From Glaciecola sp. 33A (GTDB taxonomy: Bacteria; Pseudomonadota; Gammaproteobacteria; Enterobacterales; Alteromonadaceae): a DNA stretch of 64,000 nt. Within the stretch, counting starts at the first letter, position 1; each line of letters opens with the position of its first letter. Shown here piece by piece: positions 16,878 to 27,021 of the stretch. Both the position numbers and the translations under genes were made by a program. Below the pieces are notes generated by a model that was not told the origin of the DNA, made no database searches, and was given only the letters and a program-made list of their open reading frames with translations. Location: positions 1 through 64,000 of the forward strand of contig NZ_PJAR01000024.1 of NCBI RefSeq assembly GCF_002836745.1. Reading direction: 5' to 3'.

Positions 16878-17357
16878 CTAAACGCTTCTTGCGCTTCTTG
16901 CCGCTGCTAACAAAATATCAAATTCTAAAGCGTTAACCGGCATAATGGACAACCGTCCTCCTTTCTTTACTAAACCAATGTCGATGATACTGGGCATTTG
17001 TTTGATGCTTGCCAAGGGTAAAATGTGTTCAAAGGTCTCGACATGCTCTAGCTCAACCATGCACCAACGCGGATTATCGGATACTGACTTAGGATCGAAA
17101 TAATGACTTTCGGGATTGAATTGGCTTGGATCAGTCAGTCCGGTGTCACTTACTCGGGCTAATCCAGCGATACCAATATGTTGGCAACTTGAGTGATAAA
17201 TAAATGCCATATCGCCGACCTTCATTGTATCTCGCATAAAATTGCGTGCCTGATAATTACGAATGCCATCCCAGCCTTCACGCTTGTTTGGCTGGTTAGC
17301 CAAGTCGTGAATGCTAAAAGCATCGGGTTCCGTTTTGAACAGCCAATATTGTGTCAT
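16878..17357 (-). CDS. EVE domain protein
   Basis: 159 residues forming a single EVE (PUA-like) domain: YWLFKTEPDAFSIHDL at the start, WDGIRNYQARNFMRD, MAFIYHSSCQHIGIAG, and a C-terminal LVKKGGRLSIMPV. EVE domains bind modified bases in nucleic acid. Bacterial stand-alone versions are widespread and of uncertain role. Its ATG overlaps the stop of the upstream ABC1 kinase gene by four bases, so translation is coupled. Confidence 0.92.
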   Translation of the reverse strand: MTQYWLFKTEPDAFSIHDLANQPNKREGWDGIRNYQARNFMRDTMKVGDMAFIYHSSCQHIGIAGLARVSDTGLTDPSQFNPESHYFDPKSVSDNPRWCMVELEHVETFEHILPLASIKQMPSIIDIGLVKKGGRLSIMPVNALEFDILLAAARSARSV

Positions 17358-18700
17358 TTTTTATCGCTCGGTGGCTTTGCGCTTTGCATTAGGTAAGGAG
17401 CAAGTACGCCTTTAAAATCCAGTGTTGCACCTAACTTATTGGCTAGCAGTATCATGCCTGTAACTTTACGATTTACCAAGGCAACCTCAAATATAGGCGA
17501 TGCGGCGGCTGTCTTATCGGTGATCAGTGGCATACTAACTACCTGAATTCGCTTAATTAGTTTTTGTTTTTTTAAGTTGTAGCCAGTGTCACTTTGCAAG
17601 CAATCGCTTGCTTCAAAACAGGCCTTTAGGACTGTATCGATGGCTGCAGCACCCATGTTATTGTCAATTAAACCAAGCGAATATAAGGCTGAGCGCATGT
17701 CGTTATTATCTTGACGCTGCATCGCATCGGCCATTGCCAGATAATGCACCGAGGTGTGCTCAGAAATTTGCCGGCAGGCTCCAAAATCGAGTAACACTAT
17801 TTTTTTAGTATCGCTCTGATACAAATAATTGGCAAAGTTTGGATCACTTTGCATGAGCTTGTGCACGAACAATTCTTGGTAGCTTAATTGCATTAATCGG
17901 GTACATACTAGATCGATAATATCAGAACTCATGGCACTAATATCGGTGATGGGAGAACCTTCGATATATTCCATCGCAAGTATGTTTTGGTCAGTTAGCT
18001 CGTCAACGACATAGGGCACAATAAAATGAGGGTCGTTGTGCAAATTTTCGCGATAAGCGTTAATAAATTTGGCCTCCTGCAAATAATTAGCTTCATTTTT
18101 AAGTTGTGCCTTTGCTTCAGTAAGCAAACTGCTTAGGTCGATATGTTTTGGTAGTACCGTGCTCAGTTTTACTAAACTCATGACGTTATCAATGTCACTG
18201 TCAATGCTTTCTCTTACCCCAGGATATTGGACTTTAATAGCAAGCTGGCGACCATCTTTTAGTGTTGCTCTATGAACTTGGCCAATGCTTGCTGAGGCAA
18301 TGGGAGCAAATGAAAAATAACTAAAGTGCTTATGCCAGTCTTGTGACCAAGACGCTTCCAGGGTCTTGAGTAGCTGCGCTTTAGGCATTGGATCAGCTTC
18401 TTGGCGCAGTCGTGAGAGAATGGGCTCCCATTCAGCGGGCAGCAATTCACCTGCGTCCATGGAGAGTAATTGACCAATTTTCATGGCAGCGCCGCGCATA
18501 TGTGCTAAACGCTTAGTAATAGATATCGCGTTGTCGGTATCGAGTAAGGACTGATTTAATGATGGGCGCTGACCACTGAGAATTTGTTTTGTGGTGCCTT
18601 TAACAACATTGCCAGCGATAGCTGATGCCAAACCACCAAACTTAACTAAACGAGCAATTCTTCCGGAGGGTACTTTTCGCTCGTTGCGTTTGTCTGTCAT
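17354..18700 (-). CDS. ABC1/AarF (UbiB-like) atypical kinase
   Basis: 448 residues. It has the diagnostic KxGQ motif in GAAMKIGQLLSMDAGELLP (about 70-88), the nucleotide-loop region FAPIASASIGQVHRATLKDG, the catalytic lysine in LAIKVQYPGV, and LLDFGACRQI as the metal-binding DFG. ABC1 proteins are protein-kinase-fold ATPases linked to ubiquinone synthesis or membrane lipid handling. This one lacks the two C-terminal membrane helices of true UbiB, so it is an ADCK3-type paralogue. It is co-transcribed with the EVE gene. Confidence 0.9.
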   Translation of the reverse strand: MTDKRNERKVPSGRIARLVKFGGLASAIAGNVVKGTTKQILSGQRPSLNQSLLDTDNAISITKRLAHMRGAAMKIGQLLSMDAGELLPAEWEPILSRLRQEADPMPKAQLLKTLEASWSQDWHKHFSYFSFAPIASASIGQVHRATLKDGRQLAIKVQYPGVRESIDSDIDNVMSLVKLSTVLPKHIDLSSLLTEAKAQLKNEANYLQEAKFINAYRENLHNDPHFIVPYVVDELTDQNILAMEYIEGSPITDISAMSSDIIDLVCTRLMQLSYQELFVHKLMQSDPNFANYLYQSDTKKIVLLDFGACRQISEHTSVHYLAMADAMQRQDNNDMRSALYSLGLIDNNMGAAAIDTVLKACFEASDCLQSDTGYNLKKQKLIKRIQVVSMPLITDKTAAASPIFEVALVNRKVTGMILLANKLGATLDFKGVLAPYLMQSAKPPSDKK

Positions 18701-18797
18701 TGCAAAACTGATCCGTTGGGCATGTTAACTCTGTTACCTTTGTTGTGTTTACCACAGCCTCTCGGCTATTTGCAGCGAGTGCCATTACTATCGAAAC

Positions 18798-19079
18798 TTA
18801 AACAGAGGAAATTACGGGTGCGAGTACGAAACACAAGAGGCCAAACACGCTGCCTATACCAAAACCAATCCAGCCATTTTTGCCGATGTAACGAGCAACT
18901 ATACCAGCAAATAATCCGCACCAAAGCATGACACTATAAACTGAGTCAATTACGCCAACGCCTGCGCCACTGAACAATGCGAACAAAATGAAAATACACA
19001 TCGAGGCTGACATGATCACCCAAACGACGTTCTTCTTGTTCTTAAACTCATCTAAGGGGTTATATTTTTTATCGGACAT
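18798..19079 (-). CDS. Small membrane protein, unknown family (93 aa)
   Basis: 93 residues with a charged cytoplasmic N-terminus (MSDKKYNPLDEFKNKKN) and three hydrophobic segments (about 18-38, 45-64, 71-92). It has no motif I recognise. The start is supported only by the frame, as no good ribosome binding site is visible. It might be a small accessory inner-membrane protein. I assign no function. Confidence 0.6.
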   Translation of the reverse strand: MSDKKYNPLDEFKNKKNVVWVIMSASMCIFILFALFSGAGVGVIDSVYSVMLWCGLFAGIVARYIGKNGWIGFGIGSVFGLLCFVLAPVISSV

Positions 19080-19137
19080 AGGTTTCTGTTACTCTTACTT
19101 ATATTAGGCGGACTTGGTTTATAACGCTGTCGCTGCG

Positions 19138-19173
19138 AACGACGCTGTGGCCATTAACGACGCCGTGGCCAAT
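19138..19173. repeat. 18-bp tandem duplication in intergenic DNA
   Basis: AACGACGCTGTGGCCATT followed directly by AACGACGCCGTGGCCAAT, 16 of 18 bases alike. No coding or hairpin role is visible. Confidence 0.6.
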
Positions 19174-19226
19174 AAGAAAACGCATCGAACGCGACGGCTT
19201 TAACCACCCCACGTCCGATTACAGCA

Positions 19227-19844
19227 TTAATGATGCGTAAACTCTACACTTAATATTTCAGTACTGTCAGTAAACGTTAATGTTTGAATATCACCCATGC
19301 CTTCAACGTTAATAGTATTAGTCTGTTTATACCAGATGTCTCGTAGCGCATTGTGCTGAATGTACAGCCCCGCTAAATTGGCTGGCGCCGGTGTTTCTTG
19401 GTAAACCCAAACGTGTTTTCCCTCCAACTCCGTGCCAACAAAGGACAGCGGTAATTGCGTTTTGTTCATGTCGTAGATGGCAAACCGGTTGACCACGTAC
19501 TGAGCAAAATCAGACTGGGTTTTTTCACTATTCATGATATCCGCGCTACCATCAAAAATTTCTTTTACCGCATGCTCTGCATCATGTAAATCGAATCGAT
19601 GCGTGACTTCGAGGTTTTTCGTTCGTGGATTGAAAAGTACTGTCGTGATTGCCATTTTTTGCTGATGAGCAATGACGTTATTAACGTTTAATACGCTAAC
19701 ACCCAAGGCCGCAGTGAAAAAGCCAGTGATAACAAACGAGCTAATTGCGACTGCGGTGACTGGCGTAAAACGCGCTAGTAATGAAAGCACAAGTGACAAA
19801 ATTGTCACTTGTGCTTTAGTTGTTGACGTAATTGTTAGACTCAT
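19227..19844 (-). CDS. DUF6702 family protein
   Basis: 205 residues with a hydrophobic N-terminal segment (about 30-53) and then a domain with MAITTVLFNPRTKNLEVTHRFDLHDAEHAV, a pattern I associate with DUF6702. The rest includes LPLSFVGTELEGKHVWVYQE and ends ILSVEF. It lies 8 bases behind the stop of the M1 peptidase gene, so the two are an operon. Function not established; the hydrophobic segment suggests membrane anchoring or export. Confidence 0.72.
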   Translation of the reverse strand: MSLTITSTTKAQVTILSLVLSLLARFTPVTAVAISSFVITGFFTAALGVSVLNVNNVIAHQQKMAITTVLFNPRTKNLEVTHRFDLHDAEHAVKEIFDGSADIMNSEKTQSDFAQYVVNRFAIYDMNKTQLPLSFVGTELEGKHVWVYQETPAPANLAGLYIQHNALRDIWYKQTNTINVEGMGDIQTLTFTDSTEILSVEFTHH

Positions 19845-19852
19845 ATTAGCGA

Positions 19853-22336
19853 CTAACTCTTATCTTCTTCGTCTTGCTCTTTTTTCAATTCTTCAGCAGA
19901 TTTAAGTTTTGTTTTACTGTCTTGCATCAAATCACGGCGCACGCCTGATGTGTTGCTATCAGCCTTGTAAGCTTCTATGCGTGAAGGAATGATGCGACGA
20001 GGATAGTGATTGTTTTCAATATCAACGTCCGCTGTTTCCCAAAGAGGGTCAACAGTCACTGACGTTAATACTTTACCTTTTTCAGTCACCACAAGCTTAG
20101 AAACTGCCTTCGGACTGCGACGCCAAATTTCAGCTGGAATATACATGTTATCTTTGCTGCCATCTTCAAATTTCAATTCGAGAATAATCGGCATGACCAA
20201 ACCACCTATGTTAGAGAAGTCCAAAACATAATAGTTTTTGTCTTCTTTGACGGCGCGTTCAAAGACACGTTTTTCCCAAGGGTCTAGCTTGTTGACGAAT
20301 GAACGATATTTGTTACGTTCTTTATTAGTCACAGTGAAGCGATCGTTTTGGTCATAAAAATCCTTCACATCGGCGTTACGATCAACCCATAAATCTATGC
20401 CTTTTGCTTTGTTCCGTTGGTCTGTCAGAGACACTGGTTTGTCCATTTCAGTGTCGCGTTGGCGAGCAAAATCGATGTCAGGATCCTCAGTATCTAAACG
20501 TAACTTATAAACATGATCCAATGAGATATCAACATGGTCAGTCGAGTAAAACCAACCTCGCCAGAACCAATCGAGGTCAACACCGGAGGCCTCTTCCATG
20601 CTCCGGAAAAAGTCAGCCGGCGTGGGGCGTTTGAACATCCACCGCTGCGCATACTCTTTGAATGCGAAGTCAAACAAGTCACGGCCCAGAATGGTTTCGC
20701 GCAAAATATTTAATGCGGCGGCTGGTTTAGTATAAGCATTAGGACCCAAACGTAAGACAGAATCTGATTGCGTCATGATCGGTACCTGAGTGCTCGACTT
20801 CATGTAGCCTGTTACGTCGCGTGGCTCAACACCCCAAGGGATTGTCGGATCCCACTCACGACCAGCAACACCGTCTAAGAAACTATTTAAGCCTTCATCC
20901 ATCCACGTCCATTGACGTTCATCAGAGTTAACAATCATTGGAAAGTAGTTGTGACCAACTTCATGAATAACCACGCCAATTAAGAAGCGCTTTTCCGCCA
21001 AAGAATAAGTGCGTTCGCCATCGTCTTGTAATTCAGTACGTGGACCATTGAACGAGATCATAGGGTATTCCATGCCGCCGACTGGACCATTCACCGATTG
21101 CGCAACAGGATACGGGTAGTCAAACGAAAAGCGGCTATACACTTCCATCGTGTGAATAACTGATTCAGTGCTGTACTTTTCCCATAAATCACCACCCTCT
21201 TTAGGATAGAAAGACATTGCCATTACGAATGGACGTTCTTCTCCGCCCTGATTGTAACCTTTGGCATCCCATATAAACTTACGTGAGCTGGCCCACGCAA
21301 AATCCCTTACGTTTTGTGCTTTAAAACGCCAGGTTTTTGATTTTGACGTGCCTTCTTTCTCGTTTTCTAAGGCTTCTTCAGCCGTCACAATAAATACAGG
21401 ACGCTTGGCTGTTTCGGCTTTTTCTAAGCGTTTACGCTGTGCGTTTGTTAACACATCTTTGGCGTTTGCCAATTCGCCTGTTGATGACACGATATGATCA
21501 GCAGGAACTGTGATGCTAACGTCATAGTTACCAAATTCTAAGGTGAATTCGCCACGACCAATAAATTCTTTGTTGGTCCAAGCTTCATAGTCAGTGTAGG
21601 CCGCTAAGCGAGGAAACCATTGCGCAAGCAAGAATATATCATTACCGCCTTCACGCTCATCGTCTGCAAAGTGTTCATATCCAGCACGAGCTGATACGGC
21701 GTCTTCTTCAACAATATTAAACGCAAAATCAAGGTTGAGTATAGTACGGCTGTTTGGCTTAAGTGGTGACGCAAGGTCAACTCTCATGAGCGTGCCAACA
21801 ATCACATGTTTTAGGGCGTTGCCATCACCGTCAGCGACTTTTTGTAGATCGTAACCCAACTCAGTATCATCAACAAACTGTTGGCGACGTAAAGCATCTA
21901 AGCTTAAACGCGCGGGTGAATCTCCGCTTGCGCTTTTGGATACTGGCCCGCGATTGCCGATACCGCCAAAGGTGGTCGTTAGTGCGGACATGGAGTCGTC
22001 ACGAAATTTGTTTTGGTCCAATTGGATCCACAAATACTTAAGGGTGTCAGGTGAGTTATTTTCGTAAGTGATGCTCTGTGACGCAGTTATTCTTCGTTTT
22101 GCTTCATCAAGCTTCACCTCAATAACGTAATCAACTTTTTGCTGCCAGTACATATGGCCGGGCTCACCCGCCGCATTGCGGTAGACATTCGGCGTGGGCA
22201 GAACTTCGTCAAGCTGACGGAATTTGTCTTCAAAATCACCTTTGGTTTGTTGAATGGCAGAACTTGCAATGCTACTTAGAGAAAAAAAGCCGGTTACACA
22301 TATAAGTGCAACAAGCGAGACTCGCGATAATGACAT
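19853..22336 (-). CDS. Secreted M1 family zinc aminopeptidase
   Basis: 827 residues with a signal peptide (about 1-27, cleavage near SSA). The gluzincin site is complete: His458-Glu459-x-x-His462 in VVIHEVGHNYF and the third ligand Glu481 in WTWMDEGLNSF, at the family spacing of 18 residues. GGMEYP (420-425) is the exopeptidase substrate-binding motif. The C-terminal third includes WFWRGWFYSTDHVD. It would cleave N-terminal residues from peptides in the periplasm or outside the cell. It is followed by the DUF6702 gene after 8 bases. Confidence 0.95.
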   Translation of the reverse strand: MSLSRVSLVALICVTGFFSLSSIASSAIQQTKGDFEDKFRQLDEVLPTPNVYRNAAGEPGHMYWQQKVDYVIEVKLDEAKRRITASQSITYENNSPDTLKYLWIQLDQNKFRDDSMSALTTTFGGIGNRGPVSKSASGDSPARLSLDALRRQQFVDDTELGYDLQKVADGDGNALKHVIVGTLMRVDLASPLKPNSRTILNLDFAFNIVEEDAVSARAGYEHFADDEREGGNDIFLLAQWFPRLAAYTDYEAWTNKEFIGRGEFTLEFGNYDVSITVPADHIVSSTGELANAKDVLTNAQRKRLEKAETAKRPVFIVTAEEALENEKEGTSKSKTWRFKAQNVRDFAWASSRKFIWDAKGYNQGGEERPFVMAMSFYPKEGGDLWEKYSTESVIHTMEVYSRFSFDYPYPVAQSVNGPVGGMEYPMISFNGPRTELQDDGERTYSLAEKRFLIGVVIHEVGHNYFPMIVNSDERQWTWMDEGLNSFLDGVAGREWDPTIPWGVEPRDVTGYMKSSTQVPIMTQSDSVLRLGPNAYTKPAAALNILRETILGRDLFDFAFKEYAQRWMFKRPTPADFFRSMEEASGVDLDWFWRGWFYSTDHVDISLDHVYKLRLDTEDPDIDFARQRDTEMDKPVSLTDQRNKAKGIDLWVDRNADVKDFYDQNDRFTVTNKERNKYRSFVNKLDPWEKRVFERAVKEDKNYYVLDFSNIGGLVMPIILELKFEDGSKDNMYIPAEIWRRSPKAVSKLVVTEKGKVLTSVTVDPLWETADVDIENNHYPRRIIPSRIEAYKADSNTSGVRRDLMQDSKTKLKSAEELKKEQDEEDKS

Positions 22337-22668
22337 GTATTTTTCCTTTTTACCGATGGCTTGATTTTTTGTGCCGATGCTCAGGTTGCTTCTTAGGTTG
22401 TTTCTTTGTCGCGAACGTTAATGAGATCCTTCACGCCCTCTTGCACACTCACATGCACTCTCTGCACTCTGTGCGCATGCCAAAAACCCACTGATGTTTA
22501 TAACTACTGCTAGTTTATTATAAAGGCTTCAAATATAAATAAAACCCGTTGCCCTTAATTCCTTAAAATAGTGTGTGCTTTTATCAGCAAAAATTGCGTT
22601 TTTGCTTGTTTATTAGACCAATTTAAGTATTCTAGAGCATATAAACATTTTGTAACAAAATACAAATT
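22337..22668. other. Divergent promoter gap, M1 peptidase / proB
   Basis: About 330 bases between divergent genes. It is AT-rich near proB (CATATAAACATTTTG could include a -10) with no strong ribosome binding site before proB. I see no RNA gene or riboswitch. Confidence 0.4.
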
Positions 22669-23781
22669 ATGACTCCTTTTTCATGGCAAAGAGCCGTTAT
22701 AAAAATCGGTAGCGCCTTAATCTCGCCAAATGGCGATGGGTGTAGTGCCGAATATCTTTTATCTATCGCAAAATTTATAACCGCGAGTCGTCAACAAGGC
22801 AAAGACATCATCGTTGTATCGTCTGGCAGCGTTGCGGCAGGGCGCAGTTCAATAAAAACCGGTCTGCAAGCATCAATATCTGAAAAACAAGCGATGGCGG
22901 CTATTGGGCAGACACAAATGATGGCTAATTGGGCGCGATTTTTTGATTTTCCCTGTGCCCAAATCTTGCTAACACTGGACGATCTTCACGACCGTCGTCG
23001 TTATGTAAATGTAAAGAATACTTTACGAGAACTATTAGCCAACAATGCATTACCCATCGTGAATGAAAATGACACAGTGGCGGTAGATGAAATTAAAGTC
23101 GGTGATAATGATAATTTGGCCGCGCATACGGCACTCGTTGCGCAAGCGGACACCCTCATAATCTGCACTGACGTTGATGGTTTATTTGATGCAGACCCTA
23201 GAAAAAAACCGAATGCAAAATTACTCTTGAACGTAAAAACCATTACATCGCAAATAAGGGCACTGGCTGGCGGCGCCGGCACGGCGGATGGGACGGGCGG
23301 CATGATCACAAAACTGCAAGCGGCTCAAAAATGCGCAGAGAGTGGTGTACAAACATTGCTAGTGAATGGCAAACAATCGAGCGTTTTTGATTTATTGGCG
23401 CAGGGTTTATGCCCGGGTACATTGTTTGATGCTGCACCTACTAAACGTTCAGCAAGGCATCAATGGTTGTCGCATACGGTTAAATCAAAAGGCACGCTGA
23501 CACTTGATTTAGGCGCGTATATGGCCGTTACTGAAAAAGGCGCGTCGCTTTTAGCGGTGGGTATTAGCGCGATAAGTGGCAATTTCAAGAGTAATGATGC
23601 GGTGGATATTGCATATCAAGGATGCATCGTTGCTAAAGGAATTAGTCTATACTCCCACACGGAACTGCAATCAATTAAGGGTTTAAACAGCAGTCGCATA
23701 GAGGATGTACTTGGCTTCAGTCATGGAGAAGAGGCGGTCCATCGCGACGATTTAGTGCTAATCAAGGCGCGAATACCTTAA
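22669..23781 (+). CDS. proB: Glutamate 5-kinase
   Basis: 370 residues, full-length. It phosphorylates glutamate to glutamyl-5-phosphate, the first and feedback-controlled step of proline synthesis. The amino-acid kinase domain (about 1-255) shows VIKIGSALISPNG, IIVVSSGSVAAGRSSI, LPIVNENDTVAVDEI, DNDNLAAHTA and GTGGMITKLQAAQ. A PUA domain follows (about 275-365, GTLTLDLGAYMAVTEKGASLLAVGI). It is upstream of proA with an 85-base gap, probably one operon. Confidence 0.97.
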   Translation: MTPFSWQRAVIKIGSALISPNGDGCSAEYLLSIAKFITASRQQGKDIIVVSSGSVAAGRSSIKTGLQASISEKQAMAAIGQTQMMANWARFFDFPCAQILLTLDDLHDRRRYVNVKNTLRELLANNALPIVNENDTVAVDEIKVGDNDNLAAHTALVAQADTLIICTDVDGLFDADPRKKPNAKLLLNVKTITSQIRALAGGAGTADGTGGMITKLQAAQKCAESGVQTLLVNGKQSSVFDLLAQGLCPGTLFDAAPTKRSARHQWLSHTVKSKGTLTLDLGAYMAVTEKGASLLAVGISAISGNFKSNDAVDIAYQGCIVAKGISLYSHTELQSIKGLNSSRIEDVLGFSHGEEAVHRDDLVLIKARIP

Positions 23782-23866
23782 TAACTTAATACATTAATAC
23801 CCTAGCGCCCTAACACCATACCAACGCTAAAGGGGTGTTGACGATACACAATGGAGACTAAAACGC

Positions 23867-25117
23867 ATGACATTTGATATTCAAGTTACCGCAAGAAGAG
23901 CATCTGAGGCAAAGCATCAAATAGCTTCTTTAAGTAACGCCAAGCGTAAAGCCTTGCTCACCGAAATTGCAAATAACTTAATTGCGGCAGTGCCGGCCAT
24001 TATAGATGCCAATAAGCTTGATTTAGAGCAAGCGACGACAATGGGTCTAAGCGCAGCAATGCTAGATCGTTTAACGCTTGATGAAAACGCCATTAAAAGT
24101 ATCGCCGATGCGGTTTTTTTAATTGCCGGTCAACCAGACTTCTTAGGCGCGATCAGTCATATGCAACCGCAGGCTTCTGGTATTCAAGTGGGTAAAATGC
24201 GCATCCCCTTGGGTGTTATTGCGATGATTTATGAGTCACGACCAAACGTGACGATTGACGCTGCAGTGCTTTGTTTAAAGTCGGGAAACGCGGTTATTTT
24301 GCGTGGCGGTAAAGAAGCTCAGCATAGCAATCAAGCATTAGCGCAAGTATTGAAGGCGTCATTAAAAACGCTGCAGTTAAGTGAAGATATTGTGACGGTT
24401 ATTCCCATTGCCGACCGCGACGTAATGGCCAAAATGTTGACCTTGAGTGAGAGTATCGATCTCGTTATTCCTCGCGGTGGCGAAGGCTTAATTAACTATG
24501 TTACCGCAAATAGCCGTATTCCGGTGATCCAGCATTTCAAAGGTGTATGTCATTTGTACGTCGATAAAGCGGCAAAACTTGATAATGCCCTAGCAATTTT
24601 GGAAAATGGAAAAACACAGCGTACCGGGGTATGCAATGCGCTTGAAACATTGTTGGTGCATGAGAGTGTTGCCGCTGAATTTTTACCTTTGGTGGCAAAA
24701 ATGTTTGAGTCTAAGTCAGTTGTGGTGCATGCTTGTGCTAAATCACTTGCCTATTTTAAGCACGCGACACTTGCCAATCAAGCCGATTGGGCAGCTGAAT
24801 ACCTTGCCTTAGAAATCGCAGTGAGAATAGTTGATGATGCAGAGCACGCATTTGAGCATATTCGTGAATATGCTTCAGGGCATACGGAAGTCATTGTTAC
24901 CGAGGACTTCTCTCTCGCTCAGCGATTTATGCGAGAAGTCGATTCGTCGGTCGTCATGGTCAATGCTTCATCTCGGTTTTCGGATGGCGGTGAGCTTGGT
25001 TTAGGTGCTGAAATTGGCATTTCGACCAGTAAACTACACGCCTATGGACCGATGGGTGCTGAATCGCTAACAACGCAAAAATTTATAGTCATCGGAGATG
25101 GTTCAATAAGGCATTGA
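23867..25117 (+). CDS. proA: Gamma-glutamyl phosphate reductase
   Basis: 416 residues. It reduces glutamyl-5-phosphate with NADPH to glutamate semialdehyde in proline synthesis. The aldehyde-dehydrogenase fold has the catalytic Cys256 in GKTQRTGVCNALE, plus MIYESRPNVTIDAA, SGNAVILRGGKEA, IPRGGEGLI and LGLGAEIGISTSKLHAYGPMG. The length matches E. coli ProA (417). It pairs with proB immediately upstream. Confidence 0.97.
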   Translation: MTFDIQVTARRASEAKHQIASLSNAKRKALLTEIANNLIAAVPAIIDANKLDLEQATTMGLSAAMLDRLTLDENAIKSIADAVFLIAGQPDFLGAISHMQPQASGIQVGKMRIPLGVIAMIYESRPNVTIDAAVLCLKSGNAVILRGGKEAQHSNQALAQVLKASLKTLQLSEDIVTVIPIADRDVMAKMLTLSESIDLVIPRGGEGLINYVTANSRIPVIQHFKGVCHLYVDKAAKLDNALAILENGKTQRTGVCNALETLLVHESVAAEFLPLVAKMFESKSVVVHACAKSLAYFKHATLANQADWAAEYLALEIAVRIVDDAEHAFEHIREYASGHTEVIVTEDFSLAQRFMREVDSSVVMVNASSRFSDGGELGLGAEIGISTSKLHAYGPMGAESLTTQKFIVIGDGSIRH

Positions 25118-25217
25118 TCCACCTTTGAATGTAAAATAATAACAATAACGGACCTTGAAGTTCGACGATGTAAACCTAACTATGATAAATATTCATACCA
25201 TGGAAGATGAGGAGCTG

Positions 25218-26420
25218 ATGACAAGCTTCAGTCAGCGCCATAAAGTACTGGCTGCGGCGTTAGCGACGGTGTTTATCGGCTCTGGGCACGCCAATGCAAA
25301 ACACGCCAATGCAAAACAGGCTAATACAAAAGCAGAGGTCGAGGTTGACGAAAGCGTGCCTATAACGACATTCAGTCAAGCATACAAAGCATATACCTCC
25401 AGCATAAAATCCGGCAAATACTCACCAAATGACTTAGCGCAGGTTGCAAAACTAACTTACCAATTAGGCCGAGCAAAGTTCGGTCCACGTCACCAGAATA
25501 CATTTATGTTACAGCAAAATTTAGCTAACGCTTATTTAGAAGCGGGTGAATATAAATTGTCTGCGGCTAATTATGAATCGGTTATTGATTACCATGAAGA
25601 AACGCAAGGTGATGAAAGCCAAGCGTATTACTTTGCTTTGCTTGACATTATTAGTCTCATTTACAGTGCCAATAAAGCCAAGAAATTATCTGCCCGTGAA
25701 TTGGGTATTTCTCAATTTAGTCGCAAAAAAGCGATTGTAAAACTGTTTAAAGTGACCGACGAGTTGGTCGTTAAAATGCCTGAGAATAGCTTAATGTTTC
25801 GCGGGCACACAGTGAAAACTGCCGTCATTAATCAGTGGACTGAAAAGGACAATCGCCTCCTCAACATGGCTAAAAAGTACAATTTGGATGCCAAGAAAAA
25901 TTTAGGTCAGGACTCATCGATTTATATTGAGTCCTTGGCTTATGTTGGCAAAGTGTATTTCGGGATGCAAAAATACAAAGATGCGCGGTGTTTTTTTGAA
26001 CAGATTTTAGCCTTACCGCAAGCTCAAAACAATGAAATTAATCCAATTGAGATAATTGCTCATGCCCATCTTGTATCACTGTACGCGCGTAAAAAGGAAA
26101 CAAAGAACGCTATTTTTCATAGTCAAACGATAGCCAAAATCAAACCTTGGGACCCTAAGCAAACACCGTTGTACACCGTTCCTGCGACATTTCCGCCAGC
26201 CAATATTAGCCGTGCCAATAAAGCCTCGGTGATACTAACATGTGATATTAGTATGCAAGGCCAGCCTATTAACATCAGGATCACCGGCAGCACGGACGCT
26301 GATTTCGACAAGTTCGCCCTTAAATGTTTAAGGCAATGGTATTTCGTACCAAAATTTATACATGGTGCATTTGCAGTAGTAGCCGACGTCAACCTTACTA
26401 TCGACTTTTTAAGAGAATAG
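25218..26420 (+). CDS. Exported TPR protein with TonB C-terminal domain
   Basis: About 400 residues from the ATG at 25218, which follows GAGGAG and begins a signal peptide (SQRHKVLAAALATVFIGSG, then HANA). A longer frame from a TTG at 25155 is less likely. After three HANAK-type pentads come alpha-helical repeats of TPR character (NTFMLQQNLANAYLEAGEY, YVGKVYFGMQKYKDARCFFEQIL). The last 80 residues form a TonB_C-like domain (VILTCDISMQGQPINIRITG, FDKFALKCLRQWYFVP). The TonB domain with TPRs suggests a periplasmic protein that contacts envelope partners. It lies between proA and can without clear operon signs. Confidence 0.8.
   Translation: MTSFSQRHKVLAAALATVFIGSGHANAKHANAKQANTKAEVEVDESVPITTFSQAYKAYTSSIKSGKYSPNDLAQVAKLTYQLGRAKFGPRHQNTFMLQQNLANAYLEAGEYKLSAANYESVIDYHEETQGDESQAYYFALLDIISLIYSANKAKKLSARELGISQFSRKKAIVKLFKVTDELVVKMPENSLMFRGHTVKTAVINQWTEKDNRLLNMAKKYNLDAKKNLGQDSSIYIESLAYVGKVYFGMQKYKDARCFFEQILALPQAQNNEINPIEIIAHAHLVSLYARKKETKNAIFHSQTIAKIKPWDPKQTPLYTVPATFPPANISRANKASVILTCDISMQGQPINIRITGSTDADFDKFALKCLRQWYFVPKFIHGAFAVVADVNLTIDFLRE
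25287..25331 (+). repeat. 15-bp tandem repeat at the signal cleavage region
   Basis: CACGCCAATGCAAAA twice identically (25287-25301, 25302-25316) and once diverged (25317-25331), encoding HANAK-HANAK-QANTK next to the predicted signal peptidase site. Confidence 0.85.
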
Positions 26421-26445
26421 TCCATGCTCACAGAAACGAGTTAAC

Positions 26446-27021
26446 ATGCCAGAAATTAAGAAACTGTTGGATAACAATTTACGTTGGGCGGAAGAGACCA
26501 AAAAAGTCGATCCTGAATTTTTTAATAAACTGTCTGAACAACAAAAGCCGATATATTTGTGGATTGGTTGTTCAGATAGTCGCGTGCCAGCTAATCAAAT
26601 TGTTGACTTGTTACCCGGCGATATATTTGTACATCGCAATGTAGCCAACATGGTTATTCATACTGATTTCAATTGTTTGTCGGTATTGCAATACGCTATT
26701 GATGTGTTGCAAGTGAAGCATGTTATTGTTTGCGGCCATTACGGTTGTGGTGGTGTTGAAGCCGCAATGAGCGACGATAGCTTAGGATTAATTGATAACT
26801 GGCTAGCCCATATTAAAGATACGGCAAACGAGCATAAAGCGGTATTAGACCTGCTTTTACCAGAACAAAGAGCCGCCAAATTGTGCGAACTCAATGTGCT
26901 GCAGCAAGCTGAAAATGTCCGTCGTACGTCTGTATATCGAGATGCAATGAAACGCAAACAAGACGTTAAAATTCACAGTTGGATTTATAGTTTGAGAAAT
27001 GGCAAAATTAAAGTGTTATGA
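26446..27021 (+). CDS. can: Beta-carbonic anhydrase
   Basis: 191 residues. It interconverts CO2 and bicarbonate in the cytoplasm. Zinc ligands are Cys42 and Asp44 in IGCSDSRVPA, and His98 and Cys101 in CGHYGCGG, at the same positions as in E. coli Can. Arg46 forms the Asp-Arg dyad. It is about 30 residues shorter than E. coli Can at the C-terminus, ending HSWIYSLRNGKIKVL, which is still within the family range. Confidence 0.96.
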   Translation: MPEIKKLLDNNLRWAEETKKVDPEFFNKLSEQQKPIYLWIGCSDSRVPANQIVDLLPGDIFVHRNVANMVIHTDFNCLSVLQYAIDVLQVKHVIVCGHYGCGGVEAAMSDDSLGLIDNWLAHIKDTANEHKAVLDLLLPEQRAAKLCELNVLQQAENVRRTSVYRDAMKRKQDVKIHSWIYSLRNGKIKVL